23,303 bases of DNA, taken from assembly GCA_946491915.1 (NCBI GenBank), contig CAMLYR010000014.1, positions 1-23,303 of the forward strand, read 5' to 3'. Source of the DNA: an uncultured Clostridium sp. GTDB lineage: Bacteria; Bacillota_A; Clostridia; TANB77; CAG-508. Made by a program: the position numbers and the translations under genes. Below, piece by piece: positions 12,001-16,062 of the stretch (positions are counted from its first letter, which is position 1; each line of letters begins with the position of its first letter). The notes beneath the pieces were generated by a model, which saw nothing but the letters and a program-made list of their open reading frames with translations, was not told where the DNA came from and made no database searches.

Positions 12001-13774
12001 AAGTCCAGAAGAACCAAATATCATTATGGATAAAACAGGAGAGCAAGTTGTAAAATATTATTATGCACATGTATCAGCAGGTGTTATCGAAAAACATATC
12101 GATGACATCACAGGAGAATTGCTATACAGTGAAGAACATGAAGGAAATGAAGGGGATTTATATAACATACCATCAAGAGAATTTGAGGGTTATGACTTAG
12201 TAACAGAAGATAAAGATGGAAATAGTAGATTACCAGAAAATGCAGAAGGAAAAATGAAAAGAGACGAAGTAATTGAAGTAAAATACTATTACATCAAAAA
12301 AGCAAAAGTGATTGTAAAATACTTAGAAGAAGATGATACACCAGAAGATACAACAGATAACCAAGTATTAGCAAAAGAAGAAATCATAGAAGGTCATGAA
12401 AATGATAGCTATGAAACCAAGGCAAAAGACATCGAAGACTATAATCTAGTAAAAACTCCAGAAAATGCAACAGGAACCATGGTAATCACCAAAAATCCAG
12501 ACGGAACTTATAACACAGAAATAGAAGTTATATACTACTATAAAAAGGCAGCAGGAGGCGTCATAGAAAATCATATAGATATTACAACAGGAAATATATT
12601 AGCAACTGAAGAACGTCAAGGAAACGTAGGAGATGCCTATGACATCCCATCAAGAACATTTGAGGGATATGATTTAGTAGAAGTAGATTCAGAAGGAAAT
12701 AATATGTTACCAGAAAACGCAACTGGAACCATGACAGAAGAAGAAATTGTAGTAAACTACTACTATATTAAACAAGCAAAAGTAAAAGTAGAGTATATAG
12801 ATAAAATAACAGGAGAAAAACTAGATGAAGAAGAAATACAAGGTCATGTGGGAGATAGCTATGAGACAGAAGAAAAAGAATTTGACGCATATGAGTTAGT
12901 AGAAAAACCATCAAATAGTACAGGAGAAATGACAGAAGAAGAAACAGTTGTCAAATATTATTACCAAAGAAAAGCAGAAGTAGAAGTTAAATACTTAGAA
13001 AAAGGAACAGAATATGAGATCGCACCAAGTGAAATAATAGAAGGTCTAGTAGGAGATAATTATGAAACTTCAGAAAAAGACATTCCATATTACAAATTTG
13101 TTGAAAAAACAAATAATTGGGAAGGAACCATGACAGAAGAAAAAATCACAGTTATCTACTATTATGAAAAACAAATATTTAACTTAAGTGTAGACAAATG
13201 GGTATCAAGTGTTAATGTAAATGGAATTCATCATGAAGCACGAAACATAAATAACAAAGATGAAATGTATGTAGTAGACATTCATAGAAGTAAAACAGAA
13301 ACAGCAGACATAAGAATTACATACACAATTAGAGTAACCAATACAGGAGAAATAGAAGGAACAGCAGGACAAATCATGGAAATCATCCCAAAAGGATATA
13401 GCTATTATCAAGAAGATAATAATATTTATTGGGAAGAAAGAAATGGAACATTCGTAACAGATACCTTAAAAGACGAAACAATAGAACCAGGAGAATACAA
13501 AGAAATTGAAATCGTACTAAGATGGAACAAAGGAGAAGAAAACTTTGGAGAAAAAGAAAACTTAGTTATCTTAACAGAAGCAAACAACCCAGCAGGATAT
13601 CAAGATGTCAATGAAGGAGACAACCACTCAACCTCAGATATGATGATAACAGTAGCAACAGGATTAGACACAAATGGAAGAATCATCTTAACAGCAAGTA
13701 TCACAATGGCATTATCAATCATATTAGCAGTGAACATAGGCTTATTCATTGCCTGCAAGAAAAAAGAAAAATAG
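2..13774 (+). CDS. Giant multidomain cell-surface protein (SpaA, propeller, MucBP and Cna_B repeats), 5' partial
   Basis: The frame is open through the left edge. The first in-frame GTG (position 5) has no ribosome binding site, so the true start lies upstream. About 4590 residues are visible; residue 1 is that GTG. Order: adhesin-like region with an EF-hand/dockerin-like loop at D104-D113 (1-325); four SpaA domains (327, 443, 561, 705); about 14 propeller-like repeats (816-1719); an InlB/bacterial-repeat-like segment (1729-1824); two MucBP (1825-1972); three SpaA (1973, 2061, 2173); six propeller repeats (2292-2687); one MucBP (2705); a DUF11-like domain (2777-2922); six Cna_B (2922-3662); ten MucBP (3666-4390); a DUF11-like domain (4391-4556); a transmembrane helix (4560-4583); and a CKKKEK tail. 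Isopeptide-forming stalk domains of this kind make rod-like adhesins on Gram-positive cells. No LPXTG motif is visible before the helix, so membrane anchoring rather than sortase attachment is inferred. The ligand is unknown. The antisense ORFs inside are shadows. Confidence 0.9.
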   Translation, partial: NVESWKNGTFLLKFPEEVLVADINDITINNGNVSILGYDIYEQDGNYFLKILTENENPENYTITVDADITPDPRKISATRDIELYAYNEECNNYKDTLRAEDKYDINGDGNTQDLVDYSKKSITFVGPSTLLTTETASDYNEEGDEIKTTVAPQVAEIDKTQNNRTAKISVQITNNYSGNISGIVVVGKTPFAGNTSQILGTDLGSTFTAKMTGPIELPENLQGIATVYYSENENVNSDLNDAGNNWKTVDEITDFSKIRTYAIDLRDYVVEKSEEYICTYEIEVPQDVNYNDVSYSTHAVYFYLETDEGKLADQTETNKLGFRIARKYNLEINKVKQGTNSPIQGASFSVQEEGEESSRIIASDAQGKINIQDLYVGKVYTVKEIKAPSDYVLNGETIKFTTTVDDNGDLQVQKLEGNSNLNVEQATEEEPAKVSFTVTNEPKYTFKLTKEDQNGNLVQGIRFNLTGKGLPTAGRTVTTNRNGELTITGLYPNEEYTLTEVYAEGYEYSEAPIKFKTVWNGNNLEAQVIEGSFKEQPTIDNTQEKQPIMSASIVNTKLDEYYLQLGKSEKGTIKELEGAVFRITGKWLDNEYTTNEDGMLNVGPLYEGIEYTIEEVMPPAGYALSDNIVRFIVKENEEGLLQLQILEGKIKSLADFETEEEGISTYGEVPVSPFTKDVIDKDGNIIDDKCVEFKGDSMTMALDNEPLFSLTKIDGETQEPLPNVKFAITKVEDDGTETQAVNSKGEVIGETVQIDDKTYQVITTDEQGRITEDLPEGYYKVVEIETAEGYQLPENEQDRTYFFGIGKTKPAVKEMVELWSQSFEGNGEISYTDSIATDDGGYIKIGFFKGTVKFDADETESGEELVLTSTNANSDAVIIKYNSNNKIVWSNTYVSGGHDYFYSITKTDSNEYVVSGAKGATKIHIKYNDSGNLLNEYIELTDRVTNPGQINIKETSDGGFVEIENFSETKTIPAEATVNNEEIVFESRGSFDAILIKYNSEHKVEWARSIGGDAEDKINDFEVDKDGNIIVVGYFLTSNLIIPTEETVNGEEIILTNAGNNDPFIIKYNQEGLIEWVGYPGGTWSNEKFNTIDVNNENKYIVNGYLATGSLEISADQTQDGKSMSISGNSCNIIYNENGKIEWAEGYNTGTYTSHAVKSTETKDDGYIQVGRFNDNASSIKADQTASNQEIQLSSNGSRDYLVLKFNKDNKVEWAGQFGSIAEETDANIKSVTELPSNRYLVQVYLTVKAIIPSDQTTLGQDVELLGNTTLIYNSDGLVEYASSEVSSSSQYNSAVATSDGGQIAVGQMTGKLHIDGEQTSTGEDIDLLSNGSTDALITKYNAEGKIEWISNIGSTNADVINEIEKVDDKYIAVGYYCGNITIPVEDTVNNEAIQVTNANTNYNAMAIIFNEDGKIIKVNKLDGTNIEKFNAISKSEDGYVIAGFVSANMTIPAEDTADGIAIDITVTGAKNGIILKYDNNDKIEWVYCLEMNYGANIGFKSIVSLNTGEYVAIGKVPKGEFTINAEDTEKNESIIKTVVDNNGGFIVIKFNDNGLVQTANIINQDAFYDDNRNYSVSHSNDGGYVVGVRSTFVGDMIIPAEETIDNKEIEISTPGYNIFLLKYNQDGLFENFKQIDAHEYQGNVKISNTNDNGYILNGANYTYKLDAELNIEYSYKGIYAAVTKPLNNETEYIQVGRTTINGVNVAQILKLEENIILGEIPEQQEITVKNYKKEYKITTEVEGTGGSISGQGSTADNPYEIVEDGADSAKDIVITPEEGYQILKITVNGEEIDFVPEQDGSVILNKFTNMTSDKHVVVQFSNSVSTVIVHHYKYGTTEPYESLAEDDTLVGEIGDNYTTAPKDIEGYEVVMEELPNNASGEFTEDVQEVIYYYKPAPVKFIVHHYLEGAQEIVPGSEVYQINEERERGTEYTTSPLENLDPKYELVATPSNASGTLTENEIVVTYYYKIKERPFTIVKIGDDGEGLEGAYFKIESKETGKITYVTTRKNGEITETLEVGEYVVTEERAPEGYKVNRTPQTVNIELDKENRITITNEKINYFTLNMHKIDSETNENIQGAKFTLSYITQYGEERTEEYETTENGMITLSNLEDEIEYTLVETEPAKGYVANAQKYRFIAHYEDGIYKLEMLEGTFDEVELGEKEINCTINNTPTLKVIKQGEFGELLANAKFTITDEEGNEVTNGNGDLVGNVEEINGVNMRVITTDEQGEIVENLKPGTYILTEVQAPEGYQLPENEEDRITTIEITGEGYDGNVIEKTEEIYIDESFDASWIDFEKLVSMAEPILTNNGDVVFIGGLADNFTIPSENTVSGEEIVLEKISIMDSIILVLNTEGKVKEVYQNYSPENGANNLINMVETKEGKRIGVGAYMGAIEIPADQTVNNRDIILEAKDSNNTYFYMICYNKEGKVEWLEEIHLSEEQLMNDQINVEMVADKMTIQYNSADETITIPEDYTATGEEMVLDKENSRNPVMVVYNMNAKVEKVVEVRQDITTKFYSEVGIATLDGATIIAGYLERGSVIFDETETVSGEQIELSNLGDGVIVKYNTEGKIEWAHNLQSTNQYSRYKSLKEVADGYISFVYYEGEIYIPAEDSANGQEIRANSGNSQGKAVIKYNQEGKVEWLISDEALAMVNYASQIQIRETEEGYALIDINNMAILKYKETPTSQIANKQEVITLTNTAKDSTVLVHHYIKDSTTKLSEDVTITGKVGSDYHTEVATDIPANYRLVAEPENKDGKITANQTEVIYYYELKEPNITMSQITKESHVEKVTDVNQAMDYTVNYKATIDTYIGKAVITIVDTLPYEIDTSKPYNLNGGVYNSENKTITWIEEIDDIDTFANDENSENMENNPYEINFTKRISFTYKDIDVTQTHVENTVTGTIKLETPEKEETVETTKEIPTEYVTSIIVNKVWNDNETQAQRRPESLILVVKNGDQEVKTVEITKDDMVEGTTNQWSIVIDGLPKYNDNGEEIQYTVEEREKAEGDLKFYEAEENPVTVEDHQATIRNHFVRPDDTTTVTVSKVWNDNNDENGKRPESIILGIETENGLQNDDEFSEIVTDTNKVTDSEQKTEIVNKANASGDLNVYLAVDEVEVWQHTFENLPKYNKNGEEIIYTPFEDEVNKDDLKFYIIDGKRYGFAGDMEAGYIITNRFEVPHEFINLTVNKVWEDNEIQAQRRPESIVFNVKAKNGNNNNPEEVLYTYELDVVTENSYTFTRLPKYNLQGNEIEYTVEEQEKNPGDLYFYTVNVGDIIDVTDSEVQTRGLVTAEYNKQVTITNTFQKPDDTTEVTVTKIWDDNNDEAEKRPGSIMLQLKNGNVVEDEQEVNESNKIEDQRKEQIIAEINERNNATNNGNAENPETDNQLEVNTVEVWQYTFTDVEKYNENGQEIVYRVDETEMNSNDLQFYNKEVNGLTVINTFTQDTTKVEVPVTKIWEDNEIQAQRRPESVVVILKANGIENQRYELSEETADAVSGNTWQYTFTDLPKYDEYNNIINYTVEEEEKVTGDLYFYTTKIDGTTITNTFTKPTDTIRIEVNKEWVDQDNAYEKRPNSIRLEVKSVENGTGKETVEQYVNVTKDDNWSATFTNLPKYDEDGQEIVYTVDEKEVMENDLFNYEKEIGEVTNKVDEVDVKEATITNTMTKIPGEVVVKYVDINTGEEISDSKTKEGIVGDTFDVTEDKKDIEGYSLVEEPDEKTGTYTVQRQTKIYYYAKDTSVIVKYLELDDTPEETADNPVLAKEVTIEGYEGKDYTTVEEEIPGYTLVATTDNLEGTMQRDEIVVIYYYAPNTNVIVKYLEQDNTPNDNSDNKVLAGEVNIEGYVGKAYTTTEETIPGYTLVATTDNLEGTMTKDPIEVIYYYAQNTKVIVKYLEQDDTPDDNTDNQVLAKEITIEGHAGQEYTTQAQDIEGYTLVARTDNWEGTMTNDVIEVIYYYAQNTKATVQHIDRETGEILKEETQDGKVGDVFETHAEDFEGYVLVESPEEPNIIMDKTGEQVVKYYYAHVSAGVIEKHIDDITGELLYSEEHEGNEGDLYNIPSREFEGYDLVTEDKDGNSRLPENAEGKMKRDEVIEVKYYYIKKAKVIVKYLEEDDTPEDTTDNQVLAKEEIIEGHENDSYETKAKDIEDYNLVKTPENATGTMVITKNPDGTYNTEIEVIYYYKKAAGGVIENHIDITTGNILATEERQGNVGDAYDIPSRTFEGYDLVEVDSEGNNMLPENATGTMTEEEIVVNYYYIKQAKVKVEYIDKITGEKLDEEEIQGHVGDSYETEEKEFDAYELVEKPSNSTGEMTEEETVVKYYYQRKAEVEVKYLEKGTEYEIAPSEIIEGLVGDNYETSEKDIPYYKFVEKTNNWEGTMTEEKITVIYYYEKQIFNLSVDKWVSSVNVNGIHHEARNINNKDEMYVVDIHRSKTETADIRITYTIRVTNTGEIEGTAGQIMEIIPKGYSYYQEDNNIYWEERNGTFVTDTLKDETIEPGEYKEIEIVLRWNKGEENFGEKENLVILTEANNPAGYQDVNEGDNHSTSDMMITVATGLDTNGRIILTASITMALSIILAVNIGLFIACKKKEK
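982..2449 (+). repeat. Four SpaA-type isopeptide domains
   Basis: These are protein-level repeats within the giant gene. Each begins with a strand bearing a candidate isopeptide Lys (NKVKQG, KLTKED, LGKSEK, LTKIDG), followed by a G-A-x-F-like core strand, a T-x-x-x-G turn and an E-x-x-x-P-x-x-Y-like strand carrying the catalytic Glu (KEIKAPSDY, EEVMPPAGY). The first three close with a terminal strand ending in Asn (FTVTNEP, ASIVNTK, MALDNEP). The fourth (K712, EGYQLPENE) runs straight into the propeller block. Its terminal strand appears to be about 1000 residues later, at N1731. Confidence 0.8.
2450..5160 (+). repeat. Propeller-like repeat block 1, about 14 units
   Basis: Units recur about every 206 bases (69 residues), starting near 2504, 2714, 2858, 3064, 3281, 3482, 3698, 3890, 4094, 4302, 4508, 4732, 4944 and 5051. 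The consensus is: D-G-G-Y-I-x-V-G, a short hydrophobic strand, I-P-A-E-x-T-x-x-x-E-x-I, a variable turn with D-A, I-I-K-Y-N, x-x-G-K-I-E-W. This resembles the SBBP-type beta-propeller repeat (a DG-Y-V-G strand, then D-A-x-I-x-K-x-N-x-x-G-x-x-W). Units 2, 13 and 14 are shorter. Fourteen units could make two seven-bladed wheels, but the count of wheels is inference. Confidence 0.7.
5165..6870 (+). repeat. InlB-like segment, two MucBP repeats and three SpaA domains
   Basis: This linker block lies between the propellers. ITVKNYK at 1727-1733 ends the preceding SpaA domain. Residues 1729-1824 (TTEVEGTGGSIS to HVVVQFSN) look like a bacterial-repeat/InlB-B-like domain. Two MucBP-like repeats begin VIVHHY and FIVHHY and end in I-Y-Y-Y-K or T-Y-Y-Y-K. 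Three SpaA domains follow, with candidate Lys in IVKIGD, MHKIDS and VIKQGE. The first two close with ITITNEK and CTINNTP; the third again leads directly into a propeller. Confidence 0.75.
6871..8065 (+). repeat. Propeller-like repeat block 2, six units
   Basis: Six units of about 70 residues start near 6920, 7130, 7346, 7566, 7774 and 7982. They follow the same pattern as the first block: G-x-x-I-x-x-G, I-P-A-D-Q-T-x-x-x-x-x-I, V-K-Y-N-T-E-G-K-I-E-W. The last unit is truncated to IRETEEGYALID and ILKYK. A strand ITLTNT at 2696-2701 then closes the host SpaA domain. Six complete blades would be compatible with a single wheel; this is inference. Confidence 0.65.
8770..10995 (+). repeat. Six Cna_B repeats in alternating A/B order
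   Basis: Six domains each open with V-x-K-x-W-x-D-x-x and R-P-x-S, then L-P-K-Y, Y-T-V-E-E and a final I-T-N-T-like strand. Units 1, 3 and 5 carry Q-A-Q-R-R-P-E-S. Units 2, 4 and 6 carry D-N-N-D-E-x-x-K-R-P or a variant and follow a P-D-D-T-T or P-T-D-T linker. Units 2 and 4 share an extra, charged insert of about 45 residues before the V-E-V-W-Q strand. Cna_B domains usually form internal Lys-Asn bonds and act as rigid stalk segments. Confidence 0.85.
11000..13175 (+). repeat. Ten MucBP-type repeats
   Basis: Ten units of about 65-80 residues each open with V-x-V-K-Y or V-I-E-x-H-I-D. Each contains an E-G-x-x-G-x-x-Y strand and an E-G-Y-x-L-V strand, and ends in V-I-Y-Y-Y or V-K-Y-Y-Y. At least two subtypes are interleaved. 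Units 2, 3, 4 and 7 have the Asp-rich loop (D-D-T-P-x-D-x-x-D-N). Units 6 and 8 have H-I-D-x-x-T-G and P-S-R-x-F-E-G-Y-D-L-V. MucBP-family repeats occur in adhesins of gut Gram-positive bacteria, some of which bind mucin. Binding here is not shown. Confidence 0.85.
13176..13774 (+). other. C-terminal DUF11-like domain, transmembrane anchor and basic tail
   Basis: Residues 4391-4556 have the DUF11-like features Y-T-I-R-V-T-N-T-G and a V-N-E-G-D-N-H-S-T-S end. A 24-residue hydrophobic stretch follows (4560-4583), then CKKKEK at the C-terminus. The 20 residues before the helix contain no LPXTG, NPQTN or obvious variant (the sequence is TVATGLDTNGR). The tail looks like a stop-transfer signal, so the protein probably stays anchored in the membrane by this helix. 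Confidence 0.75.
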
Positions 13775-13776
13775 CA

Positions 13777-13815
13777 GAAATGTCGCATAGGGATCAGATC
13801 CTTATGCGACATTTC
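13777..13815 (+). terminator. Strong hairpin just after the giant gene
   Basis: Two 19-base arms (13777-13795 and 13797-13815) match at 18 positions plus one G-T wobble. They start three bases past the TAG stop. No T-run follows on the plus strand, so this may stop or stabilise the giant mRNA rather than act as a textbook intrinsic terminator. Confidence 0.6.
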
Positions 13816-13841
13816 GCAAATAAAAGTGAATCCAATGCGAT

Positions 13842-13878
13842 AAAAAATGTCGCACAGACAAACGAACTCTATGCGACA
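13842..13878 (-). terminator. Intrinsic terminator, minus strand (second of two)
   Basis: TGTCGCA (13848-13854) pairs with TGCGACA (13872-13878) around a 17-base loop. Read on the minus strand, the stem is followed by six T (complement of 13842-13847). The stem reuses the TGTCGCA motif of the neighbouring hairpin at 13777-13815. Confidence 0.65.
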
Positions 13879-13918
13879 AAAAAAGAACTAGATTACTGTT
13901 ATAGGAGAAATCTAGTTC
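13878..13918 (-). terminator. Intrinsic terminator for the Rieske oxidoreductase gene
   Basis: A perfect 10-bp stem, GAACTAGATT (13885-13894) with AATCTAGTTC (13909-13918), has a 14-base loop. It is followed on the minus strand by seven T (complement of 13878-13884). It lies about 210 bases past the stop of the leftward gene. Confidence 0.75.
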
Positions 13919-14047
13919 AATAAACAAAAAATAAATGATAAATCGATATATAAATATATGATTTATTACTGGTATTGTAGCAAATAAAAGAAAACAAGTC
14001 AATAAAAAAATACAAAAAACAACAAATTTCTGTAAAATATTACAAAA

Positions 14048-14095
14048 GAAATCTGCCATGAAATCTCTCATGAAATCTGTTATGAAATTTATCAG
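14048..14095. repeat. 12-bp tandem repeat, four units
   Basis: Units at 14048, 14060, 14072 and 14084 share GAAATCT-like starts and end in CAT, TAT or CAG. The rest of 13919-14130 is AT-rich with no supported gene. A 108-residue minus-strand frame spans it, but it starts with TTG and reads through all the terminators. Confidence 0.6.
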
Positions 14096-14130
14096 AAAAA
14101 ATGGACTAAAACGATCTAACTTTATCAATA

Positions 14131-15627
14131 TTATTGATAAACTTCTAAGTCTTTAAAAGCAGGTCCATACAGATTTTTCCCCATAGCATCATAACGAGAA
14201 CCATGGCAAGGACAATCCCAAGTTTTATCAATATCATTCCAAGTAAGTAAACATCCTAAATGTGTACAAATGGGATTAATGGCATGAATTTGATTTCCTT
14301 TATCTCTGTAAATGCCAACTTTTTTTCCATCTAATTCAATGATATCTCCAGAATTCGGTTTTATATTTTCTAAAGAAGCATCTGAAGATTTTAATTTATT
14401 TAGTAATAAAGAATTTGTAGAATCTACAATCATGTTTTTTACTTCATCAAAGTTTTTAAATAATCCAAATCTTGTAGAATCAAATAAATAGGCGTAAGGA
14501 TTTTTTCTTTCACAAATTTCATCAACAATTAAATTAGCAGCAACATTAGATAATGTCATCCCCCATTTTTTAAATCCTGTTCCCACATATACATTTGGCA
14601 ATAAGCTAGAATATTTTCCAATATAAGGAAGCTTGTCTAAAGAGATACAATCTTCACTACTCCATTCATATAAAACATCACAATCTGGATAATATTGTTT
14701 AGCAAAATTCTTTAAAGTATCATAAGGATTTTCTTGAGAATAGTTATGACCAGTTTTACTATTGCCACTTGCCAATAATAAAATATCTTTTCCATTAAAT
14801 TTTGCTGTTCTAAAAGAATAAATAGGAGAAGAAATGTTGATATACATATCGTTTAAAGATTCTTTTTTTGTATCTATAGCAATGATATAGGAAGTGGATT
14901 GATACAATTTTGAGAAATAAAAACCAGGAACATTCATAAATGGATAACGTGTTGCCATAATGACATGTTTTGCTTTTATCCTTTTTCCATTATCTGTATA
15001 AACTACATAATTTTTCTTATCTTTTTCTATATCCACAGCTATGGTATTTGTATAAATTTGTCCGTTTTTTTCAATAATGGTTTTCGATAACCCTAAAATA
15101 TATTTTAAAGGATTAAATTTCGCTTGATTTTTAAAACATAAAGTACTTTCAATTTCAAATGGTAAAGAAACATTTTTCGTTAATTCTGCATGATAATCTA
15201 AACTTTCCAAAACCTTTTGTTCTTTTTTTAATAAATCCACTTCTTCTTTTTTGGTTGTATATACATAACTATTTTGTATTTCAAAATCACAATCAATTTG
15301 TTCTTTATTAATAATGTTTTCCATATTTTTGATTGCTTTTTCATTGACTTCTAAATAATCTTTTGCAAAATGCATATCATAAGAAGTGTTTAGATAAGAA
15401 TAAAATAAGCCATGCTGACTGGTGATTTTACCAGTTGTAAAACTCGTTGTACCTGCTAAATTATTTTTATCAATGATAATTACTTTAAAACCTAAATGGC
15501 TTAGGTAATAGCCACAAGTCATTCCAAAAATACCGGCTCCGATAATACAAATATCAGCTTCTAAATTTTTATCTAATGTTTCAAATTTTGAGTTTCCTTT
15601 TACAGAATCTATCCATAAAGAATTCAT
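14131..15627 (-). CDS. FAD-dependent oxidoreductase with C-terminal Rieske domain (YhfW-like)
   Basis: 498 residues. The N-terminus has a dinucleotide-binding GAGIFG at 30-35 with an acidic D53 at the end of the second strand, followed by the TTGKIT segment. This is the DadA/DAO-type FAD oxidoreductase fold. The C-terminal ~80 residues are a Rieske domain: C454-T-H456-L-G-C459 and C472-P-C474-H475-G-S. C454, H456, C472 and H475 should hold the 2Fe-2S cluster. C459 and C474 match the disulfide pair of bc1/b6f-type Rieske proteins. Length and domain order match Bacillus subtilis YhfW, whose substrate is not known. The protein is probably cytoplasmic, as no signal peptide is visible. The start is supported by AAGGTGG about 7 bases upstream of ATG. 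It is transcribed alone, towards the giant gene, and ends at the minus-strand terminators. Confidence 0.9.
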   Translation of the reverse strand: MNSLWIDSVKGNSKFETLDKNLEADICIIGAGIFGMTCGYYLSHLGFKVIIIDKNNLAGTTSFTTGKITSQHGLFYSYLNTSYDMHFAKDYLEVNEKAIKNMENIINKEQIDCDFEIQNSYVYTTKKEEVDLLKKEQKVLESLDYHAELTKNVSLPFEIESTLCFKNQAKFNPLKYILGLSKTIIEKNGQIYTNTIAVDIEKDKKNYVVYTDNGKRIKAKHVIMATRYPFMNVPGFYFSKLYQSTSYIIAIDTKKESLNDMYINISSPIYSFRTAKFNGKDILLLASGNSKTGHNYSQENPYDTLKNFAKQYYPDCDVLYEWSSEDCISLDKLPYIGKYSSLLPNVYVGTGFKKWGMTLSNVAANLIVDEICERKNPYAYLFDSTRFGLFKNFDEVKNMIVDSTNSLLLNKLKSSDASLENIKPNSGDIIELDGKKVGIYRDKGNQIHAINPICTHLGCLLTWNDIDKTWDCPCHGSRYDAMGKNLYGPAFKDLEVYQ

Positions 15628-15661
15628 AAAATTCCACCTTTCGTAATATAGTCTCTTACAG

Positions 15662-15877
15662 TTCAGACCTTTCCATCTAGGAGGAATTATATGTTATATT
15701 TTTATGATTCGAATGCGACCGGAATCGTTTTAGAAATTCTTATATCTAAGTCGTAAAGGGTCCTGTTTTCGGGTATCGTTACGATTTAAATATTAGAATT
15801 TCTTAAACGGAAATTGGAGGGTAGCCGAGAATCTTAAAAATATAACATATAATTCCTCCTAGATGGAAAGGTTTGAA
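15662..15877. repeat. 216-bp imperfect palindrome, MITE-like, with perfect 38-bp arms
   Basis: The left arm 15667-15704 and right arm 15835-15872 are perfect reverse complements over 38 bases, and pairing extends outward to 15662/15877 with one G-T wobble. Inside, 15726-15755 and 15780-15809 match at 26 of 30 positions. The innermost stem is TCGTAA/TTACGA with a 22-base loop. Between these stems lies a poorly paired part (15705-15725 versus 15810-15834). The element fills most of the gap between the divergent Rieske and aminopeptidase genes. No transposase and no clear target-site duplication are visible. It could be a miniature inverted-repeat element or a structured RNA. Confidence 0.8.
15691..15756 (+). 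CDS. Candidate 21-residue peptide inside the palindrome
   Basis: An ATG at 15691 follows AGGAGG (15679-15684) with a 6-base spacer, which is a consensus Shine-Dalgarno. The frame runs to TAA at 15754-15756. The peptide starts MLYFYDSNATG and ends LISKS, and is mostly hydrophobic. The identical right arm on the minus strand also carries SD-ATG, but there the frame stops after MLYF. It may be a real leader peptide, a remnant, or chance. It resembles no family I know. Confidence 0.25.
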   Translation: MLYFYDSNATGIVLEILISKS

Positions 15878-15878
15878 A

Positions 15879-15949
15879 TATAATGATAGTATAACCAAAT
15901 TTTTGGAATAAATTACAAAAATAGTGGAAAAATGAATTATATAATGATA
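15879..15949 (+). promoter_or_regulatory. Candidate promoter region of the M18 aminopeptidase
   Basis: TATAATGATA occurs twice, at 15879-15888 and 15940-15949. Each contains a consensus TATAAT -10 box (15879-15884 and 15940-15945). No good -35 box sits at 16-18 bases from either, so the exact promoter is uncertain. The second copy lies 118 bases before the ATG. Confidence 0.4.
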
Positions 15950-15980
15950 TACTGTGAAATGAAAAAAAGATAAATGGAAG

Positions 15981-16034
15981 AAATTAGATTGAAAATCAAT
16001 ACGATATTGGCAAGACAAATTTCCAATCTAGTTT
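15981..16034 (+). promoter_or_regulatory. Stem-loop in the aminopeptidase leader
   Basis: 15981-15996 pairs with 16019-16034: 11 pairs with one wobble, one A-C mismatch, then 4 pairs. The 22-base loop itself holds CAATA-CGA-TATTG. The structure ends just before the AGAAAGGA ribosome binding site at 16043-16050. It may affect mRNA stability or translation; no known riboswitch is recognised. Confidence 0.4.
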
Positions 16035-16062
16035 ATGCCTAAAGAAAGGAATGATATAAATT

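Noticed and set aside
1174..13411. About twenty reading frames of 60-200 residues on the minus strand of the giant gene
   Set aside because: They are antisense shadows of a low-complexity, GAA/ACA-rich coding sequence. Their translations are Ser/Thr/Leu-rich with no family match, and the plus-strand domains explain the whole stretch.
13802..14128. 108-residue minus-strand frame just after the Rieske gene
   Set aside because: It starts with TTG, has no ribosome binding site of its own, and reads through three hairpins including two T-run terminators. Its content reflects the 12-bp repeat and AT-rich DNA.
15662..15877. Palindrome as a simple transcription terminator
   Set aside because: It lies upstream of both divergent genes, not downstream of any, and is far longer than a terminator, with no T-run after the outer stem.
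15803..16018. 71-residue minus-strand frame across the palindrome
   Set aside because: It crosses the right arm and the aminopeptidase promoter region, and shows no ribosome binding site or recognisable domain.
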